Below are positions 28,236-38,819 of a DNA stretch of 64,000 nt, in pieces. Position 1 is the stretch's first letter. Every line of letters begins with the position of its first letter. Location: positions 930,001-994,000 of the forward strand of contig NZ_NSDJ01000001.1 in the NCBI RefSeq assembly GCF_003610915.1, read 5' to 3'. The notes under the pieces are model-generated. The model saw nothing but the letters and a program-made list of their open reading frames with translations. It searched no databases and had not been told where the DNA came from. Source of the DNA: Rahnella variigena. GTDB taxonomy: Bacteria; Pseudomonadota; Gammaproteobacteria; Enterobacterales; Enterobacteriaceae. The position numbers and the translations under genes are program-made.

Positions 28236-29769
28236 GGTTTACCTTTTTGATAAGAATTTGGTTTTTTTCCAGCAGCGGTTCATCCGCGCCGAACAAGACG
28301 GGATTGCCATCGCCATAACCTACGTTGACGACCGTCGCGCCGAAATTGATCATCACTTCCAGACATTCCCCTTTCAGAAAGCGGCGGAATATCAGGCATT
28401 GTTTAAACAGCGTGAGGTACTCATAGCGACCACGCTGAAGCGCCGGATGGGTATTTCTCAGCGCAATCAGTTGTTTATACGCGCCAAAAATTGAATGTGA
28501 GCACTTACTCTCGGCCGCGACGTTTATTTGCCCTTCGCTGTTAATGGCTGGCGTCCAGGGAACGGGTAAGCGGGAGGCATCGCGGCAGAAAGGCAATGCA
28601 TAAGTAAGTGCTTGCTCTTCATCCATGCCTTGTGAAATTGCGGTGTGATATTGAGTGATGCCCTGAATATCCCGCATTTGCTGCAAATTCTGCGGGACAA
28701 AATCCGTCATGCCGATTTCCTCACCCTGAAAGATGAAAGGCAGACCACGGGCGGTCATTTGCAGGGCGAAAACGGCCACCGCACGGGGAACATCCCGGGA
28801 GGATTCACCGAAGCGACTGATCATGCGTGACATATCATGGCTGGAAAAAAACAGCGTCGGTAAGCCGGGCAGCGTGGCTTCCATAGCCTGCATTTCGGCG
28901 AAGATCGCGGTGATATCGAAGTGTTTCTGGCTGCCAAGATTAAAATTGAAGACCACGTCCAGCAGCTCCGCACCCTGATAAGGCGCCATCACCGGCAATA
29001 CTTCACTGCCCACTTCGCCAATCAGCAGGAATTCCCCTTGTGCACGGATATGGCGGCACAGGCGCTTCACTACATCGAGCACACCGGGCTGATTGATATC
29101 TTTTTCATGAGGTGGCTCTGCGCCCGTTTCGGCTGGCGGGTGATCTTCCCCGATGCCATCGGTGGTCAGAAAATTAATCACGTCAAAACGGAAACCGTCG
29201 ACGCCGCGGGCTATCCAGAAATCGAAGATTTTTTTAATCTCACGCTCAACGGCAGGCTGAGACCAGTTGAGGCAAACCTGCTGAGGCGAGAATTTATGGT
29301 AGTAACTGGCCTTTCCGCCAGGCTCCTGTGTCCAGGCTGAACCGCCGAAGAAAGAGGTCCAGTTATTAGTTTGCTCACGAAAGAAAAAGAAGTCGCGGAA
29401 AGGGCTGCCAGGCTGGCTGAGCGCTGCCTGAAACCAAGGATGCTGATCTGACACGTGATTAATAACCACGTCGATCACCAGCAAAATGTCGCGCTGATGA
29501 CAGGCTGCAATCAGTTCATCAAAAAGCGCTAACGTGCCAAAACGCGGATCAACAGCGCAGTGGTCGCTGATGTCATAGCCATTATCCACCAGCGGAGACG
29601 GGTAAAAAGGCGTCACCCAGATACCGCCAATGCCCAGCTCAGCCAGATAATCCAGCTTAGAAATCAGACCTTGAAAATCGCCCAATCCGTCCGTATTACC
29701 GTCGCAGAAAGACGGCAAATACACCTGATAAAATACCCGTTCCTGCGCTGTTTTCAGGTTATTCATCAT
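28216..29769 (-). CDS. GH13-family alpha-glucosidase-like enzyme
   Basis: 517 residues, cytoplasmic. Conserved GH13 regions: DVVINHVSDQHPWF (about 100-113), GVDGFRFDVINFL with the nucleophile Asp (about 190-202), LLIGEVGSE with the acid Glu, and FFSSHDMSR with the transition-state Asp (SHD replaces the common NHD). The start ERVFYQVYLPSFCDGNTDGLGDFQG resembles oligo-1,6-glucosidases and trehalose-6-phosphate hydrolases. With the GH130 enzyme it would take apart an imported oligosaccharide. Exact specificity is unknown. Start is the first of two adjacent Met codons. Confidence 0.85.
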   Translation of the reverse strand: MMNNLKTAQERVFYQVYLPSFCDGNTDGLGDFQGLISKLDYLAELGIGGIWVTPFYPSPLVDNGYDISDHCAVDPRFGTLALFDELIAACHQRDILLVIDVVINHVSDQHPWFQAALSQPGSPFRDFFFFREQTNNWTSFFGGSAWTQEPGGKASYYHKFSPQQVCLNWSQPAVEREIKKIFDFWIARGVDGFRFDVINFLTTDGIGEDHPPAETGAEPPHEKDINQPGVLDVVKRLCRHIRAQGEFLLIGEVGSEVLPVMAPYQGAELLDVVFNFNLGSQKHFDITAIFAEMQAMEATLPGLPTLFFSSHDMSRMISRFGESSRDVPRAVAVFALQMTARGLPFIFQGEEIGMTDFVPQNLQQMRDIQGITQYHTAISQGMDEEQALTYALPFCRDASRLPVPWTPAINSEGQINVAAESKCSHSIFGAYKQLIALRNTHPALQRGRYEYLTLFKQCLIFRRFLKGECLEVMINFGATVVNVGYGDGNPVLFGADEPLLEKNQILIKKVNHENTQK

Positions 29770-29778
29770 TCATGCCTG

Positions 29779-30660
29779 TTATTTAAGTGAAAGCGACATC
29801 CCTTCCAGGAAATGCTTCCTGAAGAGGATAAACAAGACGACGATCGGCAAAGTTTGTACCACCGACCCCGCCAGAATCGGGCCGACATAGACGCTGTAAG
29901 ATTTACTGAACGTCGCCAGCAGAACGGAAAGCGGCATTTTGTTAGCGTCCTGCATAACAATCAGCGGCCAGAGGAAATTGTCCCAGGCGCTGGTGAAGGT
30001 AAATATCGCGACGATAGCCAGAATGGATTTATTGAGAGGCAACATGACATGGAACAGAATTTTGAAAAGACCGGCGTGATCTAATCGCGCGGCATGAATA
30101 TAGTCATTGGGCGTGCCTTTAAAACTCTGGGAAATCATAAAAATACCCCAGCCATTCATGACAAACGGTAAAATAAGTGCGCCATACGAATTAAGCATGC
30201 CGAGTTCCCGCATAAGTACAAAATGCGGAATAATAAACATGAATGCCGGGAAAACCATTTGCAAGATCAGCAGGTTTTTAAAAGTATTCCGGCCTTTGAA
30301 TTCCATTTTTGCCAGCGCATAACCTATTAAACAGGAACTCAGTGTGACGCACACTGTAATGGTTAATGTAATGAAAATGGAATTAAACAACGTGCGAAGA
30401 AAGGGTTTTTCCGCTTTACCGCTGCCGTCGAACAGGAAAGTATAATTATCGAAAGACAGCGGGCCGGAAAAAAGCGAAGTGGTATAAATATCAGCGGTGT
30501 TTTTAAAAGAACCGATTAGCATCCATAAATAGGGATATAACCAGGTGATGGCTAGCACAAACATCAGCAGATGGATCACCACAGAACTGAGTGTTCTTTT
30601 CAGCGAATATTTTTGCACAGGAGAGGCTGTCGGCATCTGTGCAGTTTTAGTCTTCATCAT
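29779..30660 (-). CDS. Sugar ABC transporter permease (MalG type)
   Basis: 293 residues from ATG 30660, giving a 4-base ATGA overlap with the upstream permease stop; a longer frame upstream is discarded. Six membrane segments and the EAA loop (YIHAARLDHAGLFKILFHVMLPL, about residues 190-212), where the ATPase docks. It is the second permease of a CUT1-type importer. Confidence 0.9.
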   Translation of the reverse strand: MMKTKTAQMPTASPVQKYSLKRTLSSVVIHLLMFVLAITWLYPYLWMLIGSFKNTADIYTTSLFSGPLSFDNYTFLFDGSGKAEKPFLRTLFNSIFITLTITVCVTLSSCLIGYALAKMEFKGRNTFKNLLILQMVFPAFMFIIPHFVLMRELGMLNSYGALILPFVMNGWGIFMISQSFKGTPNDYIHAARLDHAGLFKILFHVMLPLNKSILAIVAIFTFTSAWDNFLWPLIVMQDANKMPLSVLLATFSKSYSVYVGPILAGSVVQTLPIVVLFILFRKHFLEGMSLSLK

Positions 30661-31526
30661 ACGATCTCGATTTTCTTTTCCAGACACCGGCGCAATATCC
30701 AGATCAGTGAGAAGCTGAATACGGCGACAATAATTGACATGGTGGCGGCCCAGCTTGGCTGCATCTGCCGGAACGCGGCTTCATACATCACTACCATTGG
30801 CGTGGTGGTGCTTTGCAGCGGACCGCCGCCGGTGATGAGATAGGGTTCGGTGAAAATACTGAACGCGACTGTGATCGCCAGAACCAGCACCATGACGATC
30901 TGCGCATTCATCAGGGGCAATGTGATATGCCATATTTTTCCGGGGCCGCTGGTTTTATCGAGGTCTGCCGCATCGTAAATATCTTTCGGAATCGTAATCA
31001 GTCCGGAATAAAAAATCAGGCCGTAGTAGCCAACAAATTTCCATGTGATAATAAGAGCAACAGATAACATGGCAAAATCCGGATGGGTAAACCACGGAAC
31101 ATTAATACCCATTGTGTTCATCAGAAAGGCATTTATGGGGCCTGTTTCACTCAACAGTTTGGAAAATACAATAGAATACGCCACGCCGGATGAAACATTG
31201 GCGAGCAGGAAACTCAGGGCAACAAAGGCTTTGCCATATTTTAGTTTCCTTAAACCGAAGGCGAATAATAATGAAGACACCAAAACAATCGGCAGATAGT
31301 AAGCCAGAAATTTAAATACGTTATACATTGCTGTCCAGAACAAAGGATTCTGCATGACGGCAATAATATTCTTCACGCCATTAAAAGAGGGCGTGCCAAT
31401 AAATTTCCAGTCAGTAAAGCTCAGTACCGCTAACCAGATAAAAGGATAAAGCCAGAATACCAGAGAATATCCGAGGTAAGTGGAGGCCAGAAGGCCTCCT
31501 GTGGTGGACTCTTTCAGTTTAATCAT
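30657..31526 (-). CDS. Sugar ABC transporter permease (MalF type)
   Basis: 289 residues from ATG 31526 (MIKLKESTTGG); 25 codons of open frame before it lie in the binding-protein gene and are not used. Six membrane segments, EAA loop DIYDAADLDKTSGPGKIWHITLPL (about 200-222). It starts 4 bases after the end of the binding-protein gene. Confidence 0.9.
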   Translation of the reverse strand: MIKLKESTTGGLLASTYLGYSLVFWLYPFIWLAVLSFTDWKFIGTPSFNGVKNIIAVMQNPLFWTAMYNVFKFLAYYLPIVLVSSLLFAFGLRKLKYGKAFVALSFLLANVSSGVAYSIVFSKLLSETGPINAFLMNTMGINVPWFTHPDFAMLSVALIITWKFVGYYGLIFYSGLITIPKDIYDAADLDKTSGPGKIWHITLPLMNAQIVMVLVLAITVAFSIFTEPYLITGGGPLQSTTTPMVVMYEAAFRQMQPSWAATMSIIVAVFSFSLIWILRRCLEKKIEIV

Positions 31527-31530
31527 CGCT

Positions 31531-32793
31531 TTATTGTTCCAGTATTTTGTCAATCTCTTGCGAAGACTGGTGCAGCGCGTCCGGCACTGAGTTGTTTTCA
31601 AACATCAGTTTTTCAATCATTTGGGTCATCGTGCGCTGGACTTCGACCGTTTTCGTGACGGCGGCAGGCGGCACAGCTTTCGGGACGTAGGAGACGATGT
31701 CATTCACCAGCGGATGCTGTTGCAGGTAGTCGCTGAACACCGGATTACTTTGCAAATCTTCTCTGGCCGGAGGCATACCTGTCAGTTCAAGCCAGCGCAG
31801 ATCGTGTTTCGGGTCGCTGTATACCCATTGAATAAATTTCCAGGCGTCGTTCTGCACTTTCGAGGTACTGAACATCACGATCCCTTTGCTGTCGGCCATG
31901 GTATTTGCACCCGGCGCGCCAGACTGAGTCGGCATTGGGCCGATACGGATCTCTTTCAGTACTTCAGGGAATTGTTTCTGATAACGTTCGATATCCCAGG
32001 GCCCGCGCATGGCTCCCAGCACCATTCCCGCCGCCAGAGGATCGTCTGCGGTTGTGAAATCGTAGCTGGTCCACTTATTGGCAAACATTTTCGCCATGAA
32101 ATTCAGTGCTTCCAGACCGGACTCATTATCGAAAGCCGATTTATTATCCTGAATATACGGGCGGCCACCCGCGGCGGCGTAATACAGCGGAATAAAGTCG
32201 AACCAGCGATCCCACCAGTTTTTACCGCTGGTCAGTTGCAGGCTGTAACCCTTCTGAGTGAGCGCGATACGTTCTGAAAGCGTGTAAATTTCGTCATAAG
32301 AGGTCGGAACGTGGTCAAAACCCTGAGCTGTCAGCAGATCACTGCGCCACCAGTAGAGAACTGGGCTGATGTAAATGGGGATGACCGTCTGCTGTCCGTC
32401 GAACTGCCAGTTTGAAATCGTTTTTCCCATATGACGGGTTTCTGTCAGTGTCTGAAAACCGGGCATTTTGGAATAATCAGTGAGCTGCTTAAGTTCGGAT
32501 AACTGCTTAGCAAAGCCGATAAAAATATTGGTCGAAATGTCTGGCTCTGTACCCGACGCCAGCGCATTCATGATGGCTTCTTCAGAACTTCCTGCCGCCG
32601 GTATTGAGGTGAATTCTACTTTCCGGTTGGCCGGGTTGCTGTTCCATTCTTTAACGATTTCACCCCAATATACTTCCTGCGTAATATTCGGCGCGACCCA
32701 CATTTTAATGCTGGTTTGGTCTTTTTCATCAGGGCCACAGCCCGAAAGAAATAACGTGATACCTGCAATAGCAGCCAGTTTCATTATTTTCAT
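31531..32793 (-). CDS. Extracellular sugar-binding lipoprotein of the ABC importer
   Basis: 420 residues from ATG 32793. The signal peptide MKIMKLAAIAGITLFLSGC ends in a lipobox (lipidated Cys 19), then a family-1 solute-binding fold (for example MNALASGTEPDISTNIFIGFA near 78-98). An in-frame ATG 33 bases upstream is less likely. It is the first gene of the operon SBP-permease-permease-GH13-GH130; the ATPase is divergent. No substrate can be read from the sequence. Confidence 0.9.
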   Translation of the reverse strand: MKIMKLAAIAGITLFLSGCGPDEKDQTSIKMWVAPNITQEVYWGEIVKEWNSNPANRKVEFTSIPAAGSSEEAIMNALASGTEPDISTNIFIGFAKQLSELKQLTDYSKMPGFQTLTETRHMGKTISNWQFDGQQTVIPIYISPVLYWWRSDLLTAQGFDHVPTSYDEIYTLSERIALTQKGYSLQLTSGKNWWDRWFDFIPLYYAAAGGRPYIQDNKSAFDNESGLEALNFMAKMFANKWTSYDFTTADDPLAAGMVLGAMRGPWDIERYQKQFPEVLKEIRIGPMPTQSGAPGANTMADSKGIVMFSTSKVQNDAWKFIQWVYSDPKHDLRWLELTGMPPAREDLQSNPVFSDYLQQHPLVNDIVSYVPKAVPPAAVTKTVEVQRTMTQMIEKLMFENNSVPDALHQSSQEIDKILEQ

Positions 32794-32911
32794 GCTATTT
32801 CCCGTTTCTATTAGGTTATTAGTCATAATGCGAAATTATATTTAATGGTTATTCATATTATTTTTTTATGAATTAACGTCTATTTAAACGCTAGCATGGA
32901 CAATCATTGAA

Positions 32912-32956
32912 TAAACGTTATTACAGTCACATAAATGATTTTGTTTAACGTTAAAC
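32912..32956. promoter_or_regulatory. Two AACGTT-centred operators between the sugar operon and its LacI regulator
   Basis: GTTTAACGTTAAAC (32943-32956) is a perfect 14-base palindrome with a central CG, the usual LacI-family operator form. A second, imperfect copy TAAACGTTA lies at 32912-32920. Their centres are 33 bases apart, about three helical turns. They sit in the 265-base divergent region, which is otherwise A+T-rich. Confidence 0.65.
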
Positions 32957-33058
32957 TTTATTTTTATAATCGTTGCAATAGCCTGTTGGCTGTGAGTATA
33001 TGTGGGATAATTTATTGCATTTCAGAGGCAGGGCTTCCTTTATTCACCGCATTCAGGA

Positions 33059-34093
33059 GTGTGTAAGCTGAGTAAGATAACGTTAAAGTCAATTGCCCGC
33101 GAATTAGGCGTGACGCACACCACGGTGTCGAATGCATTTAATAATCCGGGAAAACTGTCAGAATCATTAAGAAAACGAATAATCGATTATGCGCATTCCG
33201 TTAATTTCTACGGGCCTGACAATCTTGGTCGGGCATTGCGTACCGGGAAATCGAATGCCATCGGGATTATTTTTAATGACACGCTCAGCTATGTGTTTAC
33301 AGACAGTCATGACGTGCAGCTTATGCAAGGCATCGCCGGTGAATGTGACCGAAAAGGAGTCAGCATTATCCTGATCCCGTTGCATAACGGGCAGGGCGCG
33401 CGGGCCAGTGTCATCAATACGGCTGTAGATGGCTATATCCTTAATGCGACACACAATAATGATCAGATCATCGCCAAAGCGTTGTCCAAAAATCTACCCG
33501 TGGTGACTACGGATTTTAAAATTCCCTCGCACAGCAGCGTATCTATTGATAACGACAGGGCGATGAGGGAAATCTGTCTGCACCTGCTGGAAAAAGGGCA
33601 CCGTGAATTTGGGATTATTTCATTCCCTTCTCTTCAGGGACGAAAAGGAGTGATGCCATTGAGTCAGAGTATTTCCGGTGATAATCAGGTGATGATTACC
33701 CGTGTGAATGCCTGCGTGGCAACTTTCCGGGAATGGAATATTGATCTGAATAAATGCTTTCTTTGCGAAACGAACCATCATGAAACATTTGGCGAAATAG
33801 CTGCCAGGGAATTACTGATAAGTAATCCCGATATCACCGCGTTTATTTGCCTGTCCGACCGCTTCGCGCAGGGTGCCATTAATTATTGCCGGAAAAGCGG
33901 GCTATCTGTTCCGGGAAATATAGCCGTTACTGGTTTTGATAATATTCCCCGGCCAGTGAATGAGATCGGGCTCACGACAATCTCGCAGGACCCGGTTAAA
34001 AAAGGTGAAATAGCCGCAGCCCTGTTGCTGGAAGGTAAAACCAATATTCACCACGACCTGGAGTTTAGGTTAATTATACGTGGTTCTACCTGA
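33059..34093 (+). CDS. LacI/GalR-family transcriptional regulator
   Basis: 344 residues. The helix-turn-helix is ITLKSIARELGVTHTTVSNAF (about 7-27, split here into recognised helix, turn and recognition helix), followed by the hinge and a periplasmic-binding-protein-like effector domain (GIIFNDTLSY..., VTGFDNIPRPVNEIGLTTISQDP). It is divergent from the binding-protein gene and should repress the sugar operon. The GTG at 33059 overlaps the only good Shine-Dalgarno (AGGAG, 33055-33059); CTG at 33068, 8 bases behind it, would begin the protein at the normal place before the HTH. The true start is uncertain. Confidence 0.88.
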   Translation: MCKLSKITLKSIARELGVTHTTVSNAFNNPGKLSESLRKRIIDYAHSVNFYGPDNLGRALRTGKSNAIGIIFNDTLSYVFTDSHDVQLMQGIAGECDRKGVSIILIPLHNGQGARASVINTAVDGYILNATHNNDQIIAKALSKNLPVVTTDFKIPSHSSVSIDNDRAMREICLHLLEKGHREFGIISFPSLQGRKGVMPLSQSISGDNQVMITRVNACVATFREWNIDLNKCFLCETNHHETFGEIAARELLISNPDITAFICLSDRFAQGAINYCRKSGLSVPGNIAVTGFDNIPRPVNEIGLTTISQDPVKKGEIAAALLLEGKTNIHHDLEFRLIIRGST

Positions 34094-34195
34094 AATCTGG
34101 CGGGGCCATCAGGACGCAATGACCGATGTTGGCGGAATACTGCTCGCCTTTTCCGGGGCGTAACCGCGCATCTTTTTGTTTCAAAGGACAACGCT

Positions 34196-35272
<1,077 letters not shown>

Positions 35273-35277
35273 AACAA

Positions 35278-35300
35278 AAAAGGCACCTTTCGGTGCCTTT
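35278..35300. terminator. Bidirectional terminator between the ABC ATPase gene and glpT
   Basis: AAAAGGCACC / GGTGCCTTT stem with a TTTC loop. On the minus strand it runs into TTTTTTGTTTT, a strong T run for glpT; on the plus strand the T run is short. Confidence 0.85.
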
Positions 35301-35319
35301 CGACGAACATCAAAACCAA

Positions 35320-36672
35320 TCAGGCATTTTTTCTCAGTTGCGCTTTGTGTTTGTTCTCGCTGAGCATGGTCAGTAAAAGCAACACAACGGCCAGCACACA
35401 ACCGGCAATCATCACGATAAACCCGCCGTCCCAGCCAAAGTAATCCACGGTATAGCCGACAATGGCGCTGGCCGCGACCGAGCCGCCCAGATAACCAAAC
35501 AGCCCGGTGAATCCTGCCGCAGTTCCGGCCGCTTTCTTCGGTGCCAGTTCCAGTGCATGTAAACCTATCAGCATCACAGGCCCGTAAATCAGGAAGCCGA
35601 TGGTGATCATACAGGCCATATCAATGCCCGGATTGCCGACCGGATTCAGCCAGTAAACGACGGTGGCGATAGTCACCAGCACCATGAAGAACACACCGGT
35701 CGCGCCGCGGTTGCCTTTAAACACTTTGTCCGACATCCAGCCGCACAGCAGCGTGCCGGGGATCCCTGCGTATTCATAAAGGAAATACGCCCACGAGGAT
35801 TTATCCAGAGCAAAATGCTTCACTTCTTTCAGGTAAGTCGGTGACCAGTCCAGGATCCCGTAGCGCAGCAGATAAACAAAAACGTTAGCCAGCGCGATAT
35901 ACCACAGCAATTTGTTCGGCAAAATGTACTGCATGAAAATCTGTTTCGCCGTCAGTTCCTGTTCGGCTGACTCTTTCACATAGTCCGGCGGGTAATCGTT
36001 TTTGTATTCTTCAATTGGTGGCAGGCCGCAGGATTGCGGCGTATCGCGCATGGTCATGAAGGCAAATACCGCCAGCAGGATCGCGCCGAAGGCTGGCATA
36101 TACAGCGCCGCATGCCAGTCGTTAAACCACGCCATGCCCAGCAGGAACAGCAGCGGAGGAATACCGCCACCGACGTTATGCGCACAGTTCCATACCGACA
36201 CCACGCCGCCGCGTTCTTTCTGCGACCACCAGTGAACCATGGTGCGACCGCACGGCGGCCAGCCCATTCCCTGGAACCAGCCGCAGAGGAACAGCAACAC
36301 AAACATGATGGCAATGCTCGATGTTGCCCACGGCACGAAGCCCATAAACAACATCACCGCCGCAGCCAGAATTAAACCCGCGGGCAGGAAAACACGCGGA
36401 TTCGAGCGGTCAGACACCGACCCCATAATGAATTTTGATATGCCGTAAGCAATGGAAATCCCGGACAGCGCAAACCCGAGGTCTCCACGGGAAAAGCCCT
36501 GATCAATCAGATAAGGCATGGCCAGTGCGAAATTTTTGCGCACCAGATAGTAGGCCGCATAACCGAAGAATATCCCCATAAAGATTTGCCAGCGGAGACG
36601 GCGGTAGAGCGGATCGACGTGGGCCTCATCAACAGGAGCTTTGTGGGGCGCGGGTTTAAAGATACTGAGCAT
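35320..36672 (-). CDS. glpT: Glycerol-3-phosphate:phosphate antiporter GlpT
   Basis: 450 residues from ATG 36672 ([13 protein letters not shown], as in E. coli). Twelve-helix MFS protein of the organophosphate:phosphate antiporter family; the two substrate-binding arginines lie in [11 protein letters not shown] (about 45) and around [13 protein letters not shown] (about 269). It exchanges external glycerol-3-phosphate for phosphate and is also the route for fosfomycin. glpQ, its usual operon partner, is absent: a terminator follows at once. Confidence 0.96.
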   Translation of the reverse strand: MLSIFKPAPHKAPVDEAHVDPLYRRLRWQIFMGIFFGYAAYYLVRKNFALAMPYLIDQGFSRGDLGFALSGISIAYGISKFIMGSVSDRSNPRVFLPAGLILAAAVMLFMGFVPWATSSIAIMFVLLFLCGWFQGMGWPPCGRTMVHWWSQKERGGVVSVWNCAHNVGGGIPPLLFLLGMAWFNDWHAALYMPAFGAILLAVFAFMTMRDTPQSCGLPPIEEYKNDYPPDYVKESAEQELTAKQIFMQYILPNKLLWYIALANVFVYLLRYGILDWSPTYLKEVKHFALDKSSWAYFLYEYAGIPGTLLCGWMSDKVFKGNRGATGVFFMVLVTIATVVYWLNPVGNPGIDMACMITIGFLIYGPVMLIGLHALELAPKKAAGTAAGFTGLFGYLGGSVAASAIVGYTVDYFGWDGGFIVMIAGCVLAVVLLLLTMLSENKHKAQLRKNA

Positions 36673-36740
36673 AAATGCCTCCGATGGCATAAATCAGGTG
36701 GGACTCATCGTGAGCCACGAACGAAATGGCGAAGCCGGTG

Positions 36741-36757
36741 TGTTCCAAAACGAACAT
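36741..36757 (-). promoter_or_regulatory. GlpR operator upstream of glpT
   Basis: TGTTCCAAAACGAACAT agrees with the GlpR consensus (GTTCG-like and CGAACAT half-sites) at all but two positions of the core. It lies about 70 bases upstream of the glpT start. A weaker half-site (AAACGAACT) follows at about 36778-36786. Confidence 0.65.
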
Positions 36758-36867
36758 CATTTTAGCTATTCGCGCACAAACGAACTGTGATTTATGACGG
36801 GAATGTTACATTTTTATTACAGCGGAGGCGGGGTTTGTGAGATTGAGTAACAGCATAAGACAAAAAA

Positions 36868-36889
36868 AGGCGGAGCCTGAGCCCCGCCT
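36868..36889 (-). terminator. Terminator after dcrB
   Basis: On the minus strand, AGGCGGGGC / GCTCCGCCT with a TCAG loop (one mismatch) runs into seven T. It lies 22 bases past the dcrB stop. Confidence 0.85.
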
Positions 36890-36911
36890 GATATTTTCAA
36901 TACCTCTGGAT

Positions 36912-37478
36912 TTATTGAATTTTCAGGGTGTTGATAATGGTTTCTGCATCGGTCTGCGCCTGCTGCTGATTATCCGCTGGCAGGGTGATTTGCAGGGTCA
37001 GCAAATGGCTGTCAACTTTGCCCAGTACGATGGAAGAGTAGGCTTTCTGACCCGCAGAAGTGATTACGGTGTCCAGTTGTTGCAGCGTCTGGCCATTGAC
37101 CTGAATAGATTTATTGGTCACAACCTGCAGATTGGTATCACGGGCTTTTTGCTGATCCTGTAAACGACCCGCCAGAACATCCAGCGATTCGGTGGTGTTA
37201 TCACCCAGGATCACAATCACGGCTTTCTGACCGGTGCTGTCAGCGTACACATGCATATTGTTTGCCTGAGTGCCCAGCTTACCGCTCTGGTCGCTCATTC
37301 CCTGCGGCAGGGAGAAGGTGACTTTACCTTCCAGCAGGCTGACCGGTACGGTCGCTGCCGTTGCTGAGGCCGCTGGCGCACCTTTATCTGCGGCAGGTGC
37401 ATCGGTAGTTTTACCGTCACACGCAGCCAGACCAGCGATCAGTACTGCCATTCCCATCATTTTCGCGATATTACGCAT
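36912..37478 (-). CDS. dcrB: Lipoprotein DcrB
   Basis: 188 residues. The signal peptide ends at the lipobox LAAC (Cys about 20), followed by an Ala-rich linker and a single globular domain containing [17 protein letters not shown]. In E. coli DcrB is an inner-membrane lipoprotein needed for infection by phages C1 and C6 and contributes to envelope and lipoprotein maturation. It is next to yhhQ as in E. coli. Confidence 0.9.
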   Translation of the reverse strand: MRNIAKMMGMAVLIAGLAACDGKTTDAPAADKGAPAASATAATVPVSLLEGKVTFSLPQGMSDQSGKLGTQANNMHVYADSTGQKAVIVILGDNTTESLDVLAGRLQDQQKARDTNLQVVTNKSIQVNGQTLQQLDTVITSAGQKAYSSIVLGKVDSHLLTLQITLPADNQQQAQTDAETIINTLKIQ

Positions 37479-37602
37479 CGGGCTTCCTTAAGTGGCCTGT
37501 TAACCAGGCTTACATGTTGACTTAACAGCCTTTATGGCAACCTATTCAGGCCACAAAAGCAAGTCAGATTATGGCGCGATTTGTGTCTTCCCCGCTCACA
37601 GT

Positions 37603-38274
37603 TTAGTGCACGCGGACGGCAGAATGCGGGTTATTTCCCTGCGCGGATAAACGCTTAAGCAGCATATTCAGCAGCATGCCGTACATCGGCAGGAAGAATA
37701 CCAGGCAGATCAGCACTTTGAATGTGTAATCCACCATCGCGATTTCCACCCAGTGCTGCGCCATAAAAGCATCGGTACTTTTGTAGAAAGCGATAAAGAA
37801 GAAGGACAGGGTGTCGCTGATATTGCCGAGGAACATTGAGGCGACCGGCGCTATCCACCAGCGGCGGTTCTGACGCAGGCGGTTAAACACGTGAACGTCA
37901 AGAATTTGCCCCAGCACATACGCCATAAAACTGGCGGTAGCGATACGCGCGACCATGATATTCAGGCTGCTGAGTGCTTCTGCTCCCTGCCATTGCGCTT
38001 CAAAGAATAACGCCGAGATGACATAGGAAATCGCCAGCGCAGGCACCATCACGGAAAGTATAATCCGTCGTGCCAGCGGCGCGCCGAATATACGGACGGT
38101 CAGGTCAGTAGCCAGAAAAATGAACGGGAAGGTGAACGCGCCCCAGGTTGTATGGAAACCAAAAATGGAGACGGGTAACTGAACCAGATAGTTACTGGAA
38201 GTAATGATGGCAATGTGGAATAGCGAAAGCCATATCAGCGCGGAAAACCGCTGCTGAGCAGTAAAGGAGTACAT
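37603..38274 (-). CDS. yhhQ: Queuosine precursor transporter YhhQ
   Basis: 223 residues with six to seven hydrophobic segments. The conserved FPFIFLATDLTVRIFG (about 49-64) and FLGNISDTLSFFFIAF (about 147-162) mark the vitamin-uptake-like COG1738 family. It brings preQ0 and preQ1 into the cell for queuosine modification of tRNA. It is divergent from tusA. Confidence 0.92.
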   Translation of the reverse strand: MYSFTAQQRFSALIWLSLFHIAIITSSNYLVQLPVSIFGFHTTWGAFTFPFIFLATDLTVRIFGAPLARRIILSVMVPALAISYVISALFFEAQWQGAEALSSLNIMVARIATASFMAYVLGQILDVHVFNRLRQNRRWWIAPVASMFLGNISDTLSFFFIAFYKSTDAFMAQHWVEIAMVDYTFKVLICLVFFLPMYGMLLNMLLKRLSAQGNNPHSAVRVH

Positions 38275-38300
38275 ATATGTGACCTTTTTTTATGAACAAA

Positions 38301-38349
38301 TTGGGGTGAGGGAACCCAAATACCCTGCGTTCTTGAAGCTGTCGCAGGG
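38301..38349 (-). promoter_or_regulatory. Structured leader upstream of yhhQ
   Basis: Two consecutive hairpins precede the yhhQ start on the minus strand: CCCTGCG / CGCAGGG (38323-38349) and TTGGG / CCCAA (38301-38319). They lie 27-75 bases before the ATG. Some queuosine-precursor transporter genes in other bacteria have preQ1 riboswitches, but the A-rich tail and core sequence of the known classes are not apparent here. Confidence 0.4.
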
Positions 38350-38507
38350 GCGTTAGCGGTTTGCGGCGCGCATAGTACCTGTTTGCACACCGTTTGCGCA
38401 ACAGATCTGACGGTTAATTTTAGCGCAATGAGCCGTGTCAGTTGCGCGGGAAATCCAGCGGGTTAAACTATCAGGCTTTGCCGCGCCCGAAGATGTTGAG
38501 ACACGAA

Positions 38508-38768
38508 ATGACCGATCCCTTTATCAATCCCGACCATCAGCTTGATGCGCTCGGCCTGCGTTGCCCGGAACCTGTGATGATGGTTCGCAAAGCGGTACGC
38601 ACCATGAAAGATGGCGAAACGCTGTTGATCATCGCCGATGATCCGGCAACGACCCGCGATATTCCCGGTTTCTGCCGTTTTATGGAACATACGCTGCTGG
38701 CGTCGGATACCGAAAGCCAGCCGTATCGCTATTTATTGTGCAAAGGTTTAGTCGAAAAACAGGGCTGA
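38508..38768 (+). CDS. tusA: Sulfur carrier protein TusA
   Basis: 86 residues from ATG 38508 ([25 protein letters not shown]); upstream in-frame codons are discarded. The CPxP motif LRCPEPVM (Cys about 19) carries the persulfide taken from IscS and passed to TusBCD for 2-thiouridine in tRNA and to molybdenum cofactor synthesis. It is divergent from yhhQ and convergent with zntA. Confidence 0.95.
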   Translation: MTDPFINPDHQLDALGLRCPEPVMMVRKAVRTMKDGETLLIIADDPATTRDIPGFCRFMEHTLLASDTESQPYRYLLCKGLVEKQG

Positions 38769-38819
38769 TAGCTCAGCCCTGAGTCTTGTCTGCTGCGATT
38801 AAGTTCGCATCGATTAAGC

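Noticed and set aside
38275..38400. preQ1 riboswitch upstream of yhhQ
   Set aside because: Hairpins are present but the A-rich tail and conserved core of known preQ1 classes are not; kept only as an unassigned structured leader.
38442..38507. Longer TusA start, 22 codons upstream of ATG 38508
   Set aside because: The extension has no Shine-Dalgarno and is absent from the family; the protein from 38508 is of normal length.
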